Below, piece by piece: positions 33,001 through 41,247 of a stretch of DNA of 64,000 nt. The stretch spans positions 1-64,000 of the forward strand of contig NZ_JOBH01000002.1 of assembly GCF_000717745.1 (NCBI RefSeq). The letters run 5' to 3'. A program made the translations under genes and the position numbers. Position 1 is the first letter of the stretch, and each line of letters opens with the position of its first letter. The stretch is from Streptomyces violens. GTDB taxonomy: Bacteria > Actinomycetota > Actinomycetes > Streptomycetales > Streptomycetaceae. The notes beneath the pieces are model-generated. The model saw only the letters and a list, made by a program, of their open reading frames with translations, was not told the origin of the DNA and made no database searches.

Positions 33001-35241
33001 CCGTGCCGAGACCTCGTCCCGGGAGCCGGACTCGGCTGCGTACGTGCCACGTCCGCCTGCGGGCCGGGAGTCAGCCGCAGGGACGTCCGCCTCTTCGGAC
33101 GCGCCGAGCCCCACGACGCCCGACGCCCACGACCCACCTCGTACGGACATCGCGTCCCCGGTGGCGGCGGTGGTCTCTTCAGGGGCCGCAGGGCGCGCCT
33201 CTACGGGCACGCCGCCTCCCGTGACAGGACCCGAGAAATACCCATCCTCCGGCTCGGTGTCGTCCGCGCCCTCGGCGAGCGCCGCTGCCTCGCCGTCGTC
33301 CAGCCGGACCGTCACCTTGAGCGGCGGCTGGGACTCCGCAGCGATCGGCCGACCGCCGCGCTGCCCCGGAAGGCCCGGCGCGACCGCGCCAGGGGCCGAC
33401 TCCATGCCCAGCAGCTCCGCGAGCCGCGGTTCCGCGCCGATGGACTCGGCGGCGCGGCGCTCCGCGTCGTACGCGCGCTCGGCGGCGAGCGCCGCGTCCT
33501 CCGCGCGGGCCGCGGCCAGTTCGGCGCGGGACTGGCGCGCCGCGGCCTCCTTGGCGCGGTCAGCGGTCTGCCGGGCCGCCTCCCGGGCGGTGTCCCAGGA
33601 CTCGACCGCGGCCTTCTCGGCGTCCGTAGCGGCGAGCGCCGCCCGCGCCGGGTCGGCGTCCGGCTCCGAGTCGTCCAGCCAGCCGGCCCGTACCGCCTCC
33701 GCCGTCTCCTGCTCGACCTCGGCCAGCCGCTGCTTGAGGTGCTCGGTCTCGCTGCGGGCGCGCTGGGCGGCGGTCGCGGCGGCGGTGGCGCCACGGTGCG
33801 CCGACTCGCCCGTCTCCTGAAGGACTGCGGACCGCTCCTCCTCCTGGTTGGCCCAGGTCTCCGCCTCCGTAGCGGCGGCGTGCAGCGCCCGTACGAGGTC
33901 GGCGGCGGCCTTGCTACGGGCGGCGAGCGCGGGCGCGGCGTCCCGCTCGGCCTCCTGGATCGCGGCGGCGACGCGCGCCGAACGGTCGGCCGCCGCGCGG
34001 TGCCGCAGTACGGTCTCGGCGGCCTGCCAGGCAGCGTGCAGCGTACGGGCGTCGTTCAGCTCGCGGCGCTGGGCCGCGGCGCCCTTCTCGGCGGCGGCCA
34101 GCGCGAGGGAGGCGTGCCGGTAGGCGATCTCGGCGGAGATCAGGGAGCGGCGCTCGCGGGCGGACTCGGCGTCGGTGACGGCGTGGGAGGCGGCGGCGAC
34201 CTGCTCGGCCAGTTCGGCGGCGCGGCCGCGCTCTTCAGTGGCGCGGGCGTGCAGCCGCTCCGCGAGGTGGCGCGTGCGGCGCTCGGCCCCGGCGTGCACC
34301 TCCCGTGCGCGCTCCCGGAGTTCGGCGTTCTCGGCGATCTTCGAGAGGAGGTCGAGGGAACCGGCCGTGAAGTCGCGCTCGGCGGTCAGCTCGGCGCGGC
34401 GGCCGAGCTTGTGCGCGAAGCCGTGCACGAGGTCGGCGAGACCGTCGGTGTCGCGAGTGTCCGTGACGGCGCGCAGCAGCAGGTCGGTGAAGTCGGAGTC
34501 GTTCTTGACCGCGAAGAGGCCGGCCGCCTCGCCCTCGTCGGCGTTCATCTCGCGCTGGTACCGGAAGAGTTCGGGGTCCAGGCCCAGCTCACCCAGGTGT
34601 TCGTTCCAGCGCTCGTGGATCTCGACCCAGGCCACGTCGAGATTGGGGTAGTTCTTGCCGGCCTCTGTGAGCGCGTCGCGGAAGCCCTTCATCGTGCGGC
34701 GGCGGCCCTGCGCCCCCGAGGCGCCCTCGACGATCGGGCGGACGGCGGTGGACTCGGCCACGGGGAGCGAGTCCAGGCTCATCCCCGGGCCGGGGCGGAA
34801 GCTGTACCACGCCTCGGCGAACTTCCGCGGGTCGTTGGAGACCTGCCGGCCGCGCCACTCGCTGACCTTGCCGACCACGACGGTCTCGCCGGTGAGCGTG
34901 TGCTGCCACTCCAGCGCGACGTGGCCGCAGTCGTCGGCGAGCAGGAACTTACGCAGCACACCGGAGCTGGCGCCGCCGAGGGTGTTGCGGTGGCCGGGCA
35001 GCATGACCGAGAAGATCAGCTTGAGCAGTACGGACTTGCCGCCGCCGTTCTCCAGGAAGAGCACGCCGGCGGGGGCCGGGCGACGCGGCGGGCCGACCGG
35101 CTCCTCCTCGAAGAAGTCCGCCTGCGCCGGGGCCGGCCGGGGCACCGGCTCACCGACTCCGCGCAGGTCCAGGACCGTGTCGGCGTAGCGCGCACCGGCG
35201 GGCCCGATGGAGTAGAGGCGAACCCGGGACAGCTCGTACAT
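30004..35241 (-). CDS. SMC-like ATPase, MksB/JetC-type
   Basis: A 1745-residue SMC/MukB-style protein. An N-terminal ABC half has Walker A NGGGKS (65-70). Long Ala/Glu/Arg coiled coils come next, then an acidic disordered insert (~637-827, with Asp-Ser runs). A hinge-like globular part (~883-990, PGWRYLAQAVDPVDHARVL) and a second coiled coil follow. The C-terminal half has signature SGGQ (1603-1606) and Walker B TLFLDNP. The usual Walker B glutamate is Asn (N1641). Such ATPases extrude or clamp DNA with a kleisin and a winged-helix partner; the two upstream genes fit those roles. ATG 35241 is preceded by GAGAG. Assignment to MksB/JetC is by architecture and operon. Confidence 0.75.
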   Translation of the reverse strand: MYELSRVRLYSIGPAGARYADTVLDLRGVGEPVPRPAPAQADFFEEEPVGPPRRPAPAGVLFLENGGGKSVLLKLIFSVMLPGHRNTLGGASSGVLRKFLLADDCGHVALEWQHTLTGETVVVGKVSEWRGRQVSNDPRKFAEAWYSFRPGPGMSLDSLPVAESTAVRPIVEGASGAQGRRRTMKGFRDALTEAGKNYPNLDVAWVEIHERWNEHLGELGLDPELFRYQREMNADEGEAAGLFAVKNDSDFTDLLLRAVTDTRDTDGLADLVHGFAHKLGRRAELTAERDFTAGSLDLLSKIAENAELRERAREVHAGAERRTRHLAERLHARATEERGRAAELAEQVAAASHAVTDAESARERRSLISAEIAYRHASLALAAAEKGAAAQRRELNDARTLHAAWQAAETVLRHRAAADRSARVAAAIQEAERDAAPALAARSKAAADLVRALHAAATEAETWANQEEERSAVLQETGESAHRGATAAATAAQRARSETEHLKQRLAEVEQETAEAVRAGWLDDSEPDADPARAALAATDAEKAAVESWDTAREAARQTADRAKEAAARQSRAELAAARAEDAALAAERAYDAERRAAESIGAEPRLAELLGMESAPGAVAPGLPGQRGGRPIAAESQPPLKVTVRLDDGEAAALAEGADDTEPEDGYFSGPVTGGGVPVEARPAAPEETTAATGDAMSVRGGSWASGVVGLGASEEADVPAADSRPAGGRGTYAAESGSRDEVSARIDSGAADGAATADEPEDERAEAADETPDAATPDAAGTDRAPESGPEDEACPDDEGDGDSDSDSEGEDGAPGTAPARPRITGAKGANGPLSAEEVDRNADALQELLDDSVSSAERQLFEMRTAAADDSRILGALGDGGLLPPGPDVLAAVEYLGEHGVPALPGWRYLAQAVDPVDHARVLAARPELVDGVIITDPDTHARARDVLAQAALLPRSAVAVGTAAALLAPTPSPDAQDTGVFLVPPNPAMHDESAADEERQALRARAAARDEEIRQLAARLSADRALAARLSSWRTGCPAGRLAELAAAAEETRTTADAAAEELTESRTARAEADEAAAEAARVRDERGEAAQRARRVADALAGLAYRLRERAAWQTKLRELADEGAEYEARAEECVDRARAADEDRRAAQRAADDARRTARALRAERAEIAGVPDDLGEEEAPPESSLPTLREAYRAASQLYEKVGVGADLRAEQARAEGDESNARNELDRLTNKVRTRAEQLLQSPDAADGPSRQAAAARAEELVAMLESRASAASEQLGRLRGETERLAPPEGVEAHTELPEELVPADAERAKELLRSANTELATATDALETARATHAELLRGHRAAEDAAGGFDETAAMLRDILRDNGPEEDQEAPEPYRGRLEEARQAAAEARRSLRGCASDLSAADSAVREASDILVRHANSTKYEAVKTPARQQIRELPASALPDHAAKWAEAFAPRLRVLTDELAQLERNRDSIVDRLRGLVESSLATLRSAQRLSRLPEGLGEWSGQEFLRIRFDDPDQATLTERLGEVIDEATRAAVKRNSDLRRDGMSLLLRGVAAGLQPRGVAVEILKPDAVLRAERVPVGQMGDVFSGGQLLTAAIALYCTMAALRSNDRGRDKQRHAGTLFLDNPIGRANATYLLELQRAVADALGVQLLYTTGLFDTTALAEFPLVIRLRNDADLRAGLKYISVEEHLRPGLPQQRPESETIHGEITATRMFKRPEDGEPGQEGSQE

Positions 35242-35326
35242 AGCGGCGGACTCTCGTTGTGGTGACGGTGATCGGTGGTGACCGGCCGGCGGGCCGGCCA
35301 TGGGATTCAGATGTACGGGGACGGGG

Positions 35327-36262
35327 TCAGCCCGAGTGGAAGGGCAGTCCCGCGTCGGCGACCAGGTCCAGGTCGTCGGTGTCCTCGGCGGGCAGCAGCG
35401 AGGCGCTGCCGTCCGCTATCGGGACCACGCCCAGCTCCAGCAGCTCGGCCATGGCGGCCGTACCCGCCATGTCGCGCACCTGGAGCTGATACCGGGCGGT
35501 GGTGCGGTACGCGCCTCCGGAGTCGTCCCCCGTGCGCTGCAGGAAGCCGGAGTCGACGAGGAAGGAGACGGCCTTGGCGATGATGCCGGTGGTCGAACCC
35601 GCCAGCCGCCGCGCGTCCTTCGTGGCGCCCGTCGAGCTGCGCCGGGCGTAGACCCGCCAGGACGCCTCCAGGCCGGGCGCGCCGCTGGTGGGGTCGGTGT
35701 TCTCGCCGGCCTCGGCGGCGCGCTCCTCCAGGCGGCGGCATGCCTGGCGGACGAAGGCGTCCACGCCGTTGACGGTGATGCGGCCGATGTAGCCGTCGTC
35801 GGCGAGGTCCTCGGGGCGCGGGAAGGCCATCGCGGCGACGGCCAGATGCGCGAGACCGTGCAGGAAGCGGTCGCCCGCGTCCGTGGAGGCACGGCGGGCG
35901 TAGTCGCCCATACGGACCGCGAAGACGGAGTCCTCGGCGGCGGTGACGGCCATTCCGGCGCGGGTGGAGACCTCCAGGACGACCAGGCCGAGCCCGGAGG
36001 CCACAGCGTCGGTGAGCCGCGCGAAGGCGGGCTCGTCCCGATAGCGCCGCAGCAGCTCGCCGTACTCGACGTCGCGGGCGGGCAGCAGCTTGGGCTGGAG
36101 GCCGAAGGAGACCAGGCGGGCGGCGTCCGCCGCGTCGGCGGGGGTGACCGACGCGGGGCCCTTGGCGGGCGGCTCCGCCTCGGGTGCGGACACACCCCAG
36201 CCGTCGCCCGCGGCGGCCGTCGGGTCCGGCCGCGCGGCGTCGTCGGCGTCGTACTCGGTCAC
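35327..36262 (-). CDS. MksE/JetB-like accessory protein (putative)
   Basis: A 311-residue protein of no firmly known function. After a ~40-residue acidic disordered N-terminus it is mostly helical. It includes DRFLHGLAHLAVAAMAFPRPEDL and a winged-helix-like C-terminal half (STTGIIAKAVSFLVDSGFLQ, YRTTARYQLQVRDMAG). Size, position and the wing-like region fit the MksE/JetB subunit that bridges kleisin and SMC heads in condensin-like systems. GTG 36262 has AAGGAG eight bases upstream. It lies 85 bp before the SMC-like gene and about 100 bp after the MksF-like gene. Confidence 0.55.
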   Translation of the reverse strand: MTEYDADDAARPDPTAAAGDGWGVSAPEAEPPAKGPASVTPADAADAARLVSFGLQPKLLPARDVEYGELLRRYRDEPAFARLTDAVASGLGLVVLEVSTRAGMAVTAAEDSVFAVRMGDYARRASTDAGDRFLHGLAHLAVAAMAFPRPEDLADDGYIGRITVNGVDAFVRQACRRLEERAAEAGENTDPTSGAPGLEASWRVYARRSSTGATKDARRLAGSTTGIIAKAVSFLVDSGFLQRTGDDSGGAYRTTARYQLQVRDMAGTAAMAELLELGVVPIADGSASLLPAEDTDDLDLVADAGLPFHSG

Positions 36263-36365
36263 GAATCAGGCTCCTTGCGGCTCACGGTCTCAACTCTGGT
36301 GCGCCCCTGTACGGGCCCCGCCGCGGCGGGTCCTTCGGGGCGGGCGGCGTCCACGGCTGCCGGCA

Positions 36366-37889
36366 TCACGCCACCTCCGACCGCTCGGCCGCCATGCCGG
36401 CCGCGTCCAGCAGGGCGGTGCCCACGATCAGGTCGGCGCCGCCGAACTCCGGGTCGACCAGCTCCGTGCCGTCGTCCACGGCGAACAGCAGGTGCTCCTC
36501 GCCCTGGCGGTAGGCCGTGCCGACCGGCGGGCTGGCGGCGTGCACGGCCATCAGCGCGACCAGGTACGGCAGTTCGGGGTCCTGGCGGCGCGCTTCGGCG
36601 AGCAGTCCGGAGAGCCGGCGCGGCGCGTCCGGGGGCAGCGTGAGCAGCGCGGTCGCGGCGTCCAGCTGCTCCTCGCTGAACCGGCTGTCGTCGGGCGTGG
36701 CGATCAGGTCGGGCTCGGGCATCTCGGCGCCCAGGTGCGCGCGCTCCTGGGGCGGGCTGAGCAGCATCTCGACCAGGTCGCCGACCCGGACGGCGGTGGG
36801 CGTGCGCAGGCCGGTGCCCTTGGCGAAGAAGGCGTCGGTGACCCGGGTGGACTGCTCTACGGGGAGCGGCAGTACGGGGGCGACGAGCTGGCCGTACAGG
36901 TCCAGTCCGGCGTGCGCGGCGGGCGGCGCGAACGCCTGCCGGTCCTGCTCGGCGCGGAAGAGCGGGCCCGCTTCCAGGAGGCGGGACTGCAGCTGGGTGT
37001 GGCGGCGGATGCAGTCCTTGACGATGTCGACGAGCTCGGCGGCGCGCCTCTTGTGCTCGGCTCCTTCGGCCTCGTCGCGGGCGCGGCGGATGTTGGTCAG
37101 GATGGCGTTCTCGTGGCGGTACCGGTCCGCTACGTGGTCGAGCGCCTCGGTGATCATGTCGGGGACGGCACGCAGCCAGTCGACCGCGCGGACGTTGCGC
37201 CGGGTCGCGTCGAGGGTCTTGCGGAGCGTTTCGGCGTACTGCACCGTGCGGTACCGCGCCTGCTCGGCGGCGAGCTGGGCGTCGGCGAGCCGGCCGCGGC
37301 TGATGAGCACCTCGAGCTTGACCTCGGCGGCGATCTGGGCGCTGGTGACGTCCGTGTCCAGCGCGCCCACCAGGACGTTGACCGCTTCGTCGGTGGTGCG
37401 GAGGTAGACCGTTCCGCCGGGGCCCGGGACCTCCTCGATGAGCTTGAAGTCGTAGTCCCTGCGGACGTAGTCACCCTCGGCGGAGAACGTGCCGTAGACC
37501 GCGCGGAAGCCGCGGTCCACGCTGCCCACGTTGATCAGATTCTCCAGGACCCAGCGGGCGACGCGCTCGTGCTCCGCCGCGGGGCGGCGCGGGGCCTGGG
37601 CCGCGATGCGGGGCTGCAGCCTGGCCACTATCTGTTCATGGTCGGCGCCCGTGTCGAAGTCCATGTGGAGCGTGACGAGATCGATGGCGGCGAGGGCGAC
37701 CTCGGCCATGGCGTAGACGCCGTACTCCCCCGCGAGGTTGGCCTTGCGCGCGTCGAGGTCGTGCAGCGGGGCCGTGCACGCGAGCGCGCGCAGCCGCCGG
37801 GCCAGGCCCTCGTCGGCCGCCGGGCCCGGCGCGGGCCGCGTCACCCCGCTGAACTGGGACGCAGCGCTCTGGGGGGATGGAGAAGTCAC
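36366..37889 (-). CDS. MksF/JetA-like protein (putative kleisin)
   Basis: A 507-residue mainly helical protein that opens the three-gene SMC-like operon. An N-terminal helical region is followed by FKLIEEVPGPGGTVYLRTTDEAVNVLVGAL, a pattern of strand plus helix resembling JetA/MksF proteins. A long helical stretch EVLISRGRLADAQLAAEQARYRTVQYAETLRK and a C-terminal domain follow. In MksBEF/Wadjet systems this subunit bridges the SMC heads. GTG 37889 has no ribosome site but a TAATCT -10 lies seven bases upstream, so the operon mRNA is probably leaderless. Homology is suggested by architecture and gene order, not proven. Confidence 0.55.
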   Translation of the reverse strand: MTSPSPQSAASQFSGVTRPAPGPAADEGLARRLRALACTAPLHDLDARKANLAGEYGVYAMAEVALAAIDLVTLHMDFDTGADHEQIVARLQPRIAAQAPRRPAAEHERVARWVLENLINVGSVDRGFRAVYGTFSAEGDYVRRDYDFKLIEEVPGPGGTVYLRTTDEAVNVLVGALDTDVTSAQIAAEVKLEVLISRGRLADAQLAAEQARYRTVQYAETLRKTLDATRRNVRAVDWLRAVPDMITEALDHVADRYRHENAILTNIRRARDEAEGAEHKRRAAELVDIVKDCIRRHTQLQSRLLEAGPLFRAEQDRQAFAPPAAHAGLDLYGQLVAPVLPLPVEQSTRVTDAFFAKGTGLRTPTAVRVGDLVEMLLSPPQERAHLGAEMPEPDLIATPDDSRFSEEQLDAATALLTLPPDAPRRLSGLLAEARRQDPELPYLVALMAVHAASPPVGTAYRQGEEHLLFAVDDGTELVDPEFGGADLIVGTALLDAAGMAAERSEVA

Positions 37890-37896
37890 GGTGAAC

Positions 37897-37902
37897 AGAT
37901 TA
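37897..37902 (-). promoter_or_regulatory. -10 element for a leaderless SMC-operon transcript
   Basis: Minus-strand TAATCT (37902 to 37897) ends seven bases before the GTG at 37889. No ribosome-binding site is present. The -35 is not clear. Confidence 0.45.
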
Positions 37903-37945
37903 GGCCGTCGCACTGACAACGGACGAAACGGCACGGCCTCGCAGG

Positions 37946-38590
37946 TCAGTGTGTGGCGCCGCCCACAGCCTTGATGTCCTCGCTGCGCCCCGCCGCCGTG
38001 ATCATGATCACGCGCAGCGCCTCGGCGACGGAGGTGACCGGGAGTGACGGCTTCCCCTTGTCGGTGACCTGCCCGGGAGCGTACGGAACGTGCACGAAAC
38101 CGCCTCGCACGGCAGGCCGTTCGGTGGCGACGAGGTGCATCAGCCCGTAGAAGACGTGGTTGCAGACGAAGGTGCCGGCGGTCTGCGAGACCGAGGCGGG
38201 CAGCCCGGCCTCCCGTACGGCGGCGACGCACGCCTTGACCGGGAGCGTGGCGAAGTACGCGGCGGGGCCGTCCTCGACGATCGGTACATCAATGGGCTGC
38301 ACGCCCGAATTGTCGGGGATGCGCGCGTCATCGATATTGATGGCCACCCGCTCGAGCGTGACGTCCGGACGGCCGCCGGCCTGGCCGACGCAGAGCACGA
38401 CCTCGGGGTCGGCGTCCGCGACGGCACTACGGAGCGCGTCGTTCGCCGCACCGAAGACGCAGGGCAGTTCGGCGGTCGCGATCTCGCAGCCGGGCGGCGG
38501 GTCGGCCGCGACGGCCTGGACGGCCTGCCAGGAGGGGTTGACGCGCTCCCCGTCGAAGGGGGCGAATCCGGTCAGAAGTACCCGGGTCAT
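37946..38590 (-). CDS. pcp: Pyrrolidone-carboxylate peptidase
   Basis: A cysteine peptidase (family C15) that removes N-terminal pyroglutamate (5-oxoproline) from peptides. The 214 residues show the catalytic triad E80 (LERVAINIDDARIPDN), C143 (AGTFVCNH) and H167 (GGFVHVPY), with the start MTRVLLTGFAPFDGERVNPS typical of the family. It is the last gene of the DUF969-DUF979-pcp operon, supplying free 5-oxoproline to the neighbouring PxpABC and 5-oxoprolinase enzymes. No signal peptide is seen, so it acts on cytoplasmic peptides. Confidence 0.95.
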   Translation of the reverse strand: MTRVLLTGFAPFDGERVNPSWQAVQAVAADPPPGCEIATAELPCVFGAANDALRSAVADADPEVVLCVGQAGGRPDVTLERVAINIDDARIPDNSGVQPIDVPIVEDGPAAYFATLPVKACVAAVREAGLPASVSQTAGTFVCNHVFYGLMHLVATERPAVRGGFVHVPYAPGQVTDKGKPSLPVTSVAEALRVIMITAAGRSEDIKAVGGATH

Positions 38591-38620
38591 GGAGTGTTAC
38601 TCGGTTTCGGCAGGGTCCGC

Positions 38621-38661
38621 GTCAGAACGCGAGGACGGACGTTCAGAACGCGAAGACAGAC
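38621..38661 (-). repeat. 20-21-bp tandem duplication over the DUF979 stop codon
   Basis: Units 38641-38661 (with the stop) and 38621-38640 share TCAGAACGCGA and GAC; about 18 of 21 positions agree. On the transcribed strand both end GCGTTCTGA, so the last codons and the TGA are repeated. Confidence 0.85.
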
Positions 38662-39611
38662 ATGATGACGATGTTGCAGCCCAGCAGCGCGAACGCGGTG
38701 GGCAGCTGGGCCTTGATGGGACCGTACTGGTCCTTCAGCTCCAGCAGCGCGGCGGGCACCACGTTGAAGTTGGCGGCCATCGGCGTGACGAGCGTGCCGC
38801 AGAAGCCGCAGAGCATGCCGATCGCGAGGATCGCCGGGGCGTTGCCGTTCGCCTGATCGACGAGGACGGGCCAGCCGACGGCGGCGGTCATGACGGGGAA
38901 GGCCGCGAAGCCGTTGCCCATGATCACCGTGAACAGGAACATCCCGACGCAGTAGACGACGACCGCGGTGACCACCGAGCCGTGCGGCAGCACCGCCTTG
39001 GTGAGGATGCCCACCTGCTTGCCGACACCGGAGACGGCGAAGATCGTGCCAAGAGTGGCGAGCAGCTGCGGCAGCAGCATCGCCCAGCCCATGGACTCCA
39101 GCATCGAGCGGCCCGCGTGCAGGGGCGCCGCGGCCTGCTTCTCGCGCAGCATGACCATGGCGAGGACGAGCGCCACGATGGCGCCGACGCCGAGCCCGAG
39201 GATGGTCTCGCTGCCCTTCTGGAGGAGCGGCGTGCCCCCGAAGGAGAGCTCGGGGACGAGGACGGCGCACACCAGGGCGACGGCGGGGATGGTCAGGGCC
39301 GGGATGAACAGCTTGCTGCCGTGCTTACGGGCGCTCGCCTGCCGCTCCTCCGTAGTGGTCGTCCGGGGCTTGCCGCGTCCGGTGAACCCGAAGGCGGCCA
39401 GGCAGATCATCACGAGGACCGCGACACCGAGGGGCTCGGCAGGTGCCGACTTGTCGACGACCCAGGAGCTGTAGACGAAGCCGGCGCCGAGCAGGCCCCA
39501 GAAGGCTGCCGTACCGAAGCGCTTGGGGTTGCTGCGGTCGGCGGCCATCTGTGCGGCCATCACCAGGAAGAGCGCGCCGACGAGCCAGTAGAACCACTCT
39601 GCCTTGATCAC
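38643..39611 (-). CDS. DUF979 membrane permease subunit
   Basis: A 322-residue protein with about nine transmembrane helices (AEWFYWLVGALFLVMAAQMA, LGVAVLVMICLAAFGF, FIPALTIPAVALVCAVLVPE, ILAIGMLCGFCGTLVTPMAANFNVVPAALLEL and others). DUF979 proteins always occur with DUF969 and frequently beside Pcp or 5-oxoprolinase genes, hence the proposed role in 5-oxoproline or short-peptide transport. GTG 39611 overlaps the DUF969 stop by four bases. Confidence 0.88.
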   Translation of the reverse strand: MIKAEWFYWLVGALFLVMAAQMAADRSNPKRFGTAAFWGLLGAGFVYSSWVVDKSAPAEPLGVAVLVMICLAAFGFTGRGKPRTTTTEERQASARKHGSKLFIPALTIPAVALVCAVLVPELSFGGTPLLQKGSETILGLGVGAIVALVLAMVMLREKQAAAPLHAGRSMLESMGWAMLLPQLLATLGTIFAVSGVGKQVGILTKAVLPHGSVVTAVVVYCVGMFLFTVIMGNGFAAFPVMTAAVGWPVLVDQANGNAPAILAIGMLCGFCGTLVTPMAANFNVVPAALLELKDQYGPIKAQLPTAFALLGCNIVIMSVFAF

Positions 39612-40315
39612 TTCGTGGCCTCCTGGGTGGCGAGTTCGACGCGGGCGCTGAGCAGTTCGCGTTCCAGCGTGCGGTCCATGCGCAGCAGCCGGCCGCCGTG
39701 GATGAGCAGCGCGCAGATCCCGGTCGGGATGGCCCAGAGGGCGAGCTGCAGCGGTTCGAGGTGGGTCTGGTACGTCGAGTTGGCGAAGCCGGTGATCAGG
39801 AGGATCGAGCCGACGGCGAGGAAGACGTCCTCGCCGAAGAAGAGCCCGACGTTGTCCGCGCTGGCGGTGAAGGACCGGATCTTCTCCCGGGTCTTGTCCG
39901 GCAGCGCTCCGTAGCGGCGTTCCGCCGCGCCCTCGGCCATCGGGGCGGCGAGCGGGCGCACCGTCTGCGCGGGCCCGAAGAGGTCCTTCAGGCCGAGCGC
40001 GGCGAAGCACTGGCGCAGCACGAGGTAGAGCGTGAGGAAGCGTCCGGTGGTCAGCTTCGCAAAGCGTGCGATGAGGTTGCGGGCCTGCTCCTGGAGGCCG
40101 TGGCGCTCCAGGAGACCGATGACCGGCAGCGTGATGACGAAGATCGTCACTGCCCGGCTGGAGGCGAAGCCGTCACCGAAGGCCGCGAGGACCTTCTGCG
40201 GCGACAGGCCGCCGAGGAATCCGGTGGCGATGCCCGCCACCCCCACCACCAGCAGGGGGTTGCGGCGCGTGGCGAAGCCGATGATCACCACGAGAACGCC
40301 CAGAAGAACGATCAC
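39608..40315 (-). CDS. DUF969 membrane permease subunit
   Basis: A 235-residue partner of DUF979 with helices at MIVLLGVLVVIIGFATR, PLLVVGVAGIATGFLGGL, VTIFVITLPVIGLLE and FLAVGSILLITGFANS. The conserved family block LVLRQCFAALGLKDLFGPAQTVRPLAAPM is present. It is first in the DUF969-DUF979-pcp operon. GTG 40315 follows an AGG-rich site. The promoter at 40362-40401 carries the GntR-type operator shared with pxpA. Confidence 0.88.
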   Translation of the reverse strand: MIVLLGVLVVIIGFATRRNPLLVVGVAGIATGFLGGLSPQKVLAAFGDGFASSRAVTIFVITLPVIGLLERHGLQEQARNLIARFAKLTTGRFLTLYLVLRQCFAALGLKDLFGPAQTVRPLAAPMAEGAAERRYGALPDKTREKIRSFTASADNVGLFFGEDVFLAVGSILLITGFANSTYQTHLEPLQLALWAIPTGICALLIHGGRLLRMDRTLERELLSARVELATQEATK

Positions 40316-40371
40316 GGGACCGCCTTTCGCACGCAGAAACCCACGGGTCTCGTGGGGATGTGCCAGGACGG

Positions 40372-40401
40372 TAGAGGATCGTTCTACGATCCGACAATAG
40401 G
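40372..40401 (-). promoter_or_regulatory. GntR operator inside the DUF969 promoter
   Basis: The 30-bp element contains the perfect dyad GGATCGT-TCT-ACGATCC (40376-40392). On the minus strand it lies in a 17-base spacer between TTGTCG (-35) and CTACCG (-10). It is 24/30 identical to the element in front of pxpA (41248-41277). Confidence 0.7.
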
Positions 40402-40414
40402 TGGGTGACTCTTG

Positions 40415-41128
40415 TTACCCGCCGGAAACCCGCTCGGCGACCTGCTGGGCGTACGCGCTGGACAGCTGAGCCCGGGAATCCTCCAGGTAGGACGCGAGCA
40501 GCCGCTCGGCCTGGACCACGTCGCCGCCCTGCAGCGCTTCGAGGATCTGACGGTTCCGCGTGAGGTACGGCTCGTGGAAGCGGCGCGGGTCGTCCATGAC
40601 GTGGAACACCAGCCGCAGCTCCGCCAGAACGCCGCGCATCAGCTCGTCCGTGCGGGGGCTGCCGGCCAGCGCGACCAGTGCCTGATGGAAGCGGATATTG
40701 GCCGTCGAGAGGTCCTGCCAGGACCTCTCCAGCGCGGCCCGCTCCCCCGCCACCACGGCCGCCTCGACCTGGTCCAGCGCGTACGGCGGCTCGCCCAGGC
40801 CCCGGATCACGGCGCATTCGATCATCCCGCGCACCCGGTAGATGTCGCCGAGGTCGTCCACCGCGACCATCCGCACGAAGACGCCCCGGTTCAGCTCGTG
40901 CACCAGCAGCCGCTCGTGCGTGAGCAGCCGGAACGCCTCCCGCAGCGTGTTCCGCGACACCCCCAGCGCCCCGCCGATGGAGTCCTCCGACAGCCGCGCC
41001 CCGGGCGGGAAGAAACCCTCCGCGATACGGTCGCGCAGTATGTCCGCGACCCGCTCGGCGGTGCTCGTCCGCCCCAGCAGCGCCCGGTCCATCGCCAGTC
41101 CGTCCGGCTCCACGATCCGCCGGCCCAT
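40415..41128 (-). CDS. GntR-family regulator (FCD type), likely controlling 5-oxoproline genes
   Basis: A 237-residue regulator. The N-terminal winged helix (TAERVADILRDRIAEGFFPPG, LGVSRNTLREAFRLL) is followed by an all-helical FCD ligand domain with VRGMIECAVIRGL, FHQALVALAGSPRTDELM and ELRLVFHVMDDPRRFH. It sits between the DUF969-DUF979-pcp operon and the divergent pxpABC genes. A duplicated dyad in both promoters makes it the best candidate repressor of both. Start ATG 41128 is preferred; GTG 41212 and ATG 41092 are alternatives. Confidence 0.88.
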   Translation of the reverse strand: MGRRIVEPDGLAMDRALLGRTSTAERVADILRDRIAEGFFPPGARLSEDSIGGALGVSRNTLREAFRLLTHERLLVHELNRGVFVRMVAVDDLGDIYRVRGMIECAVIRGLGEPPYALDQVEAAVVAGERAALERSWQDLSTANIRFHQALVALAGSPRTDELMRGVLAELRLVFHVMDDPRRFHEPYLTRNRQILEALQGGDVVQAERLLASYLEDSRAQLSSAYAQQVAERVSGG

Positions 41129-41247
41129 CCCCTTCGCCACCTCGCGCCTCACTTTCGTCCCCCTGGTCACCAGGACCGCGTACGACGGCCGCGCGGCCGC
41201 CCGCAAGGGCACGCAGTCAATCCCAGATCGGCGAACAAGACAACAAC

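Noticed and set aside
31192..35265. 1,357-codon plus-strand open frame antisense to the SMC-like gene
   Set aside because: Open only because of extreme GC bias; composition (Gly/Val/Gln/Arg) is that of a shadow frame and the minus strand encodes a protein with ATPase motifs.
30004..37889. Functional Wadjet anti-plasmid defence system
   Set aside because: No JetD/MksG nuclease gene is adjacent and the locus lies among housekeeping genes. I report a condensin-like operon instead of calling defence.
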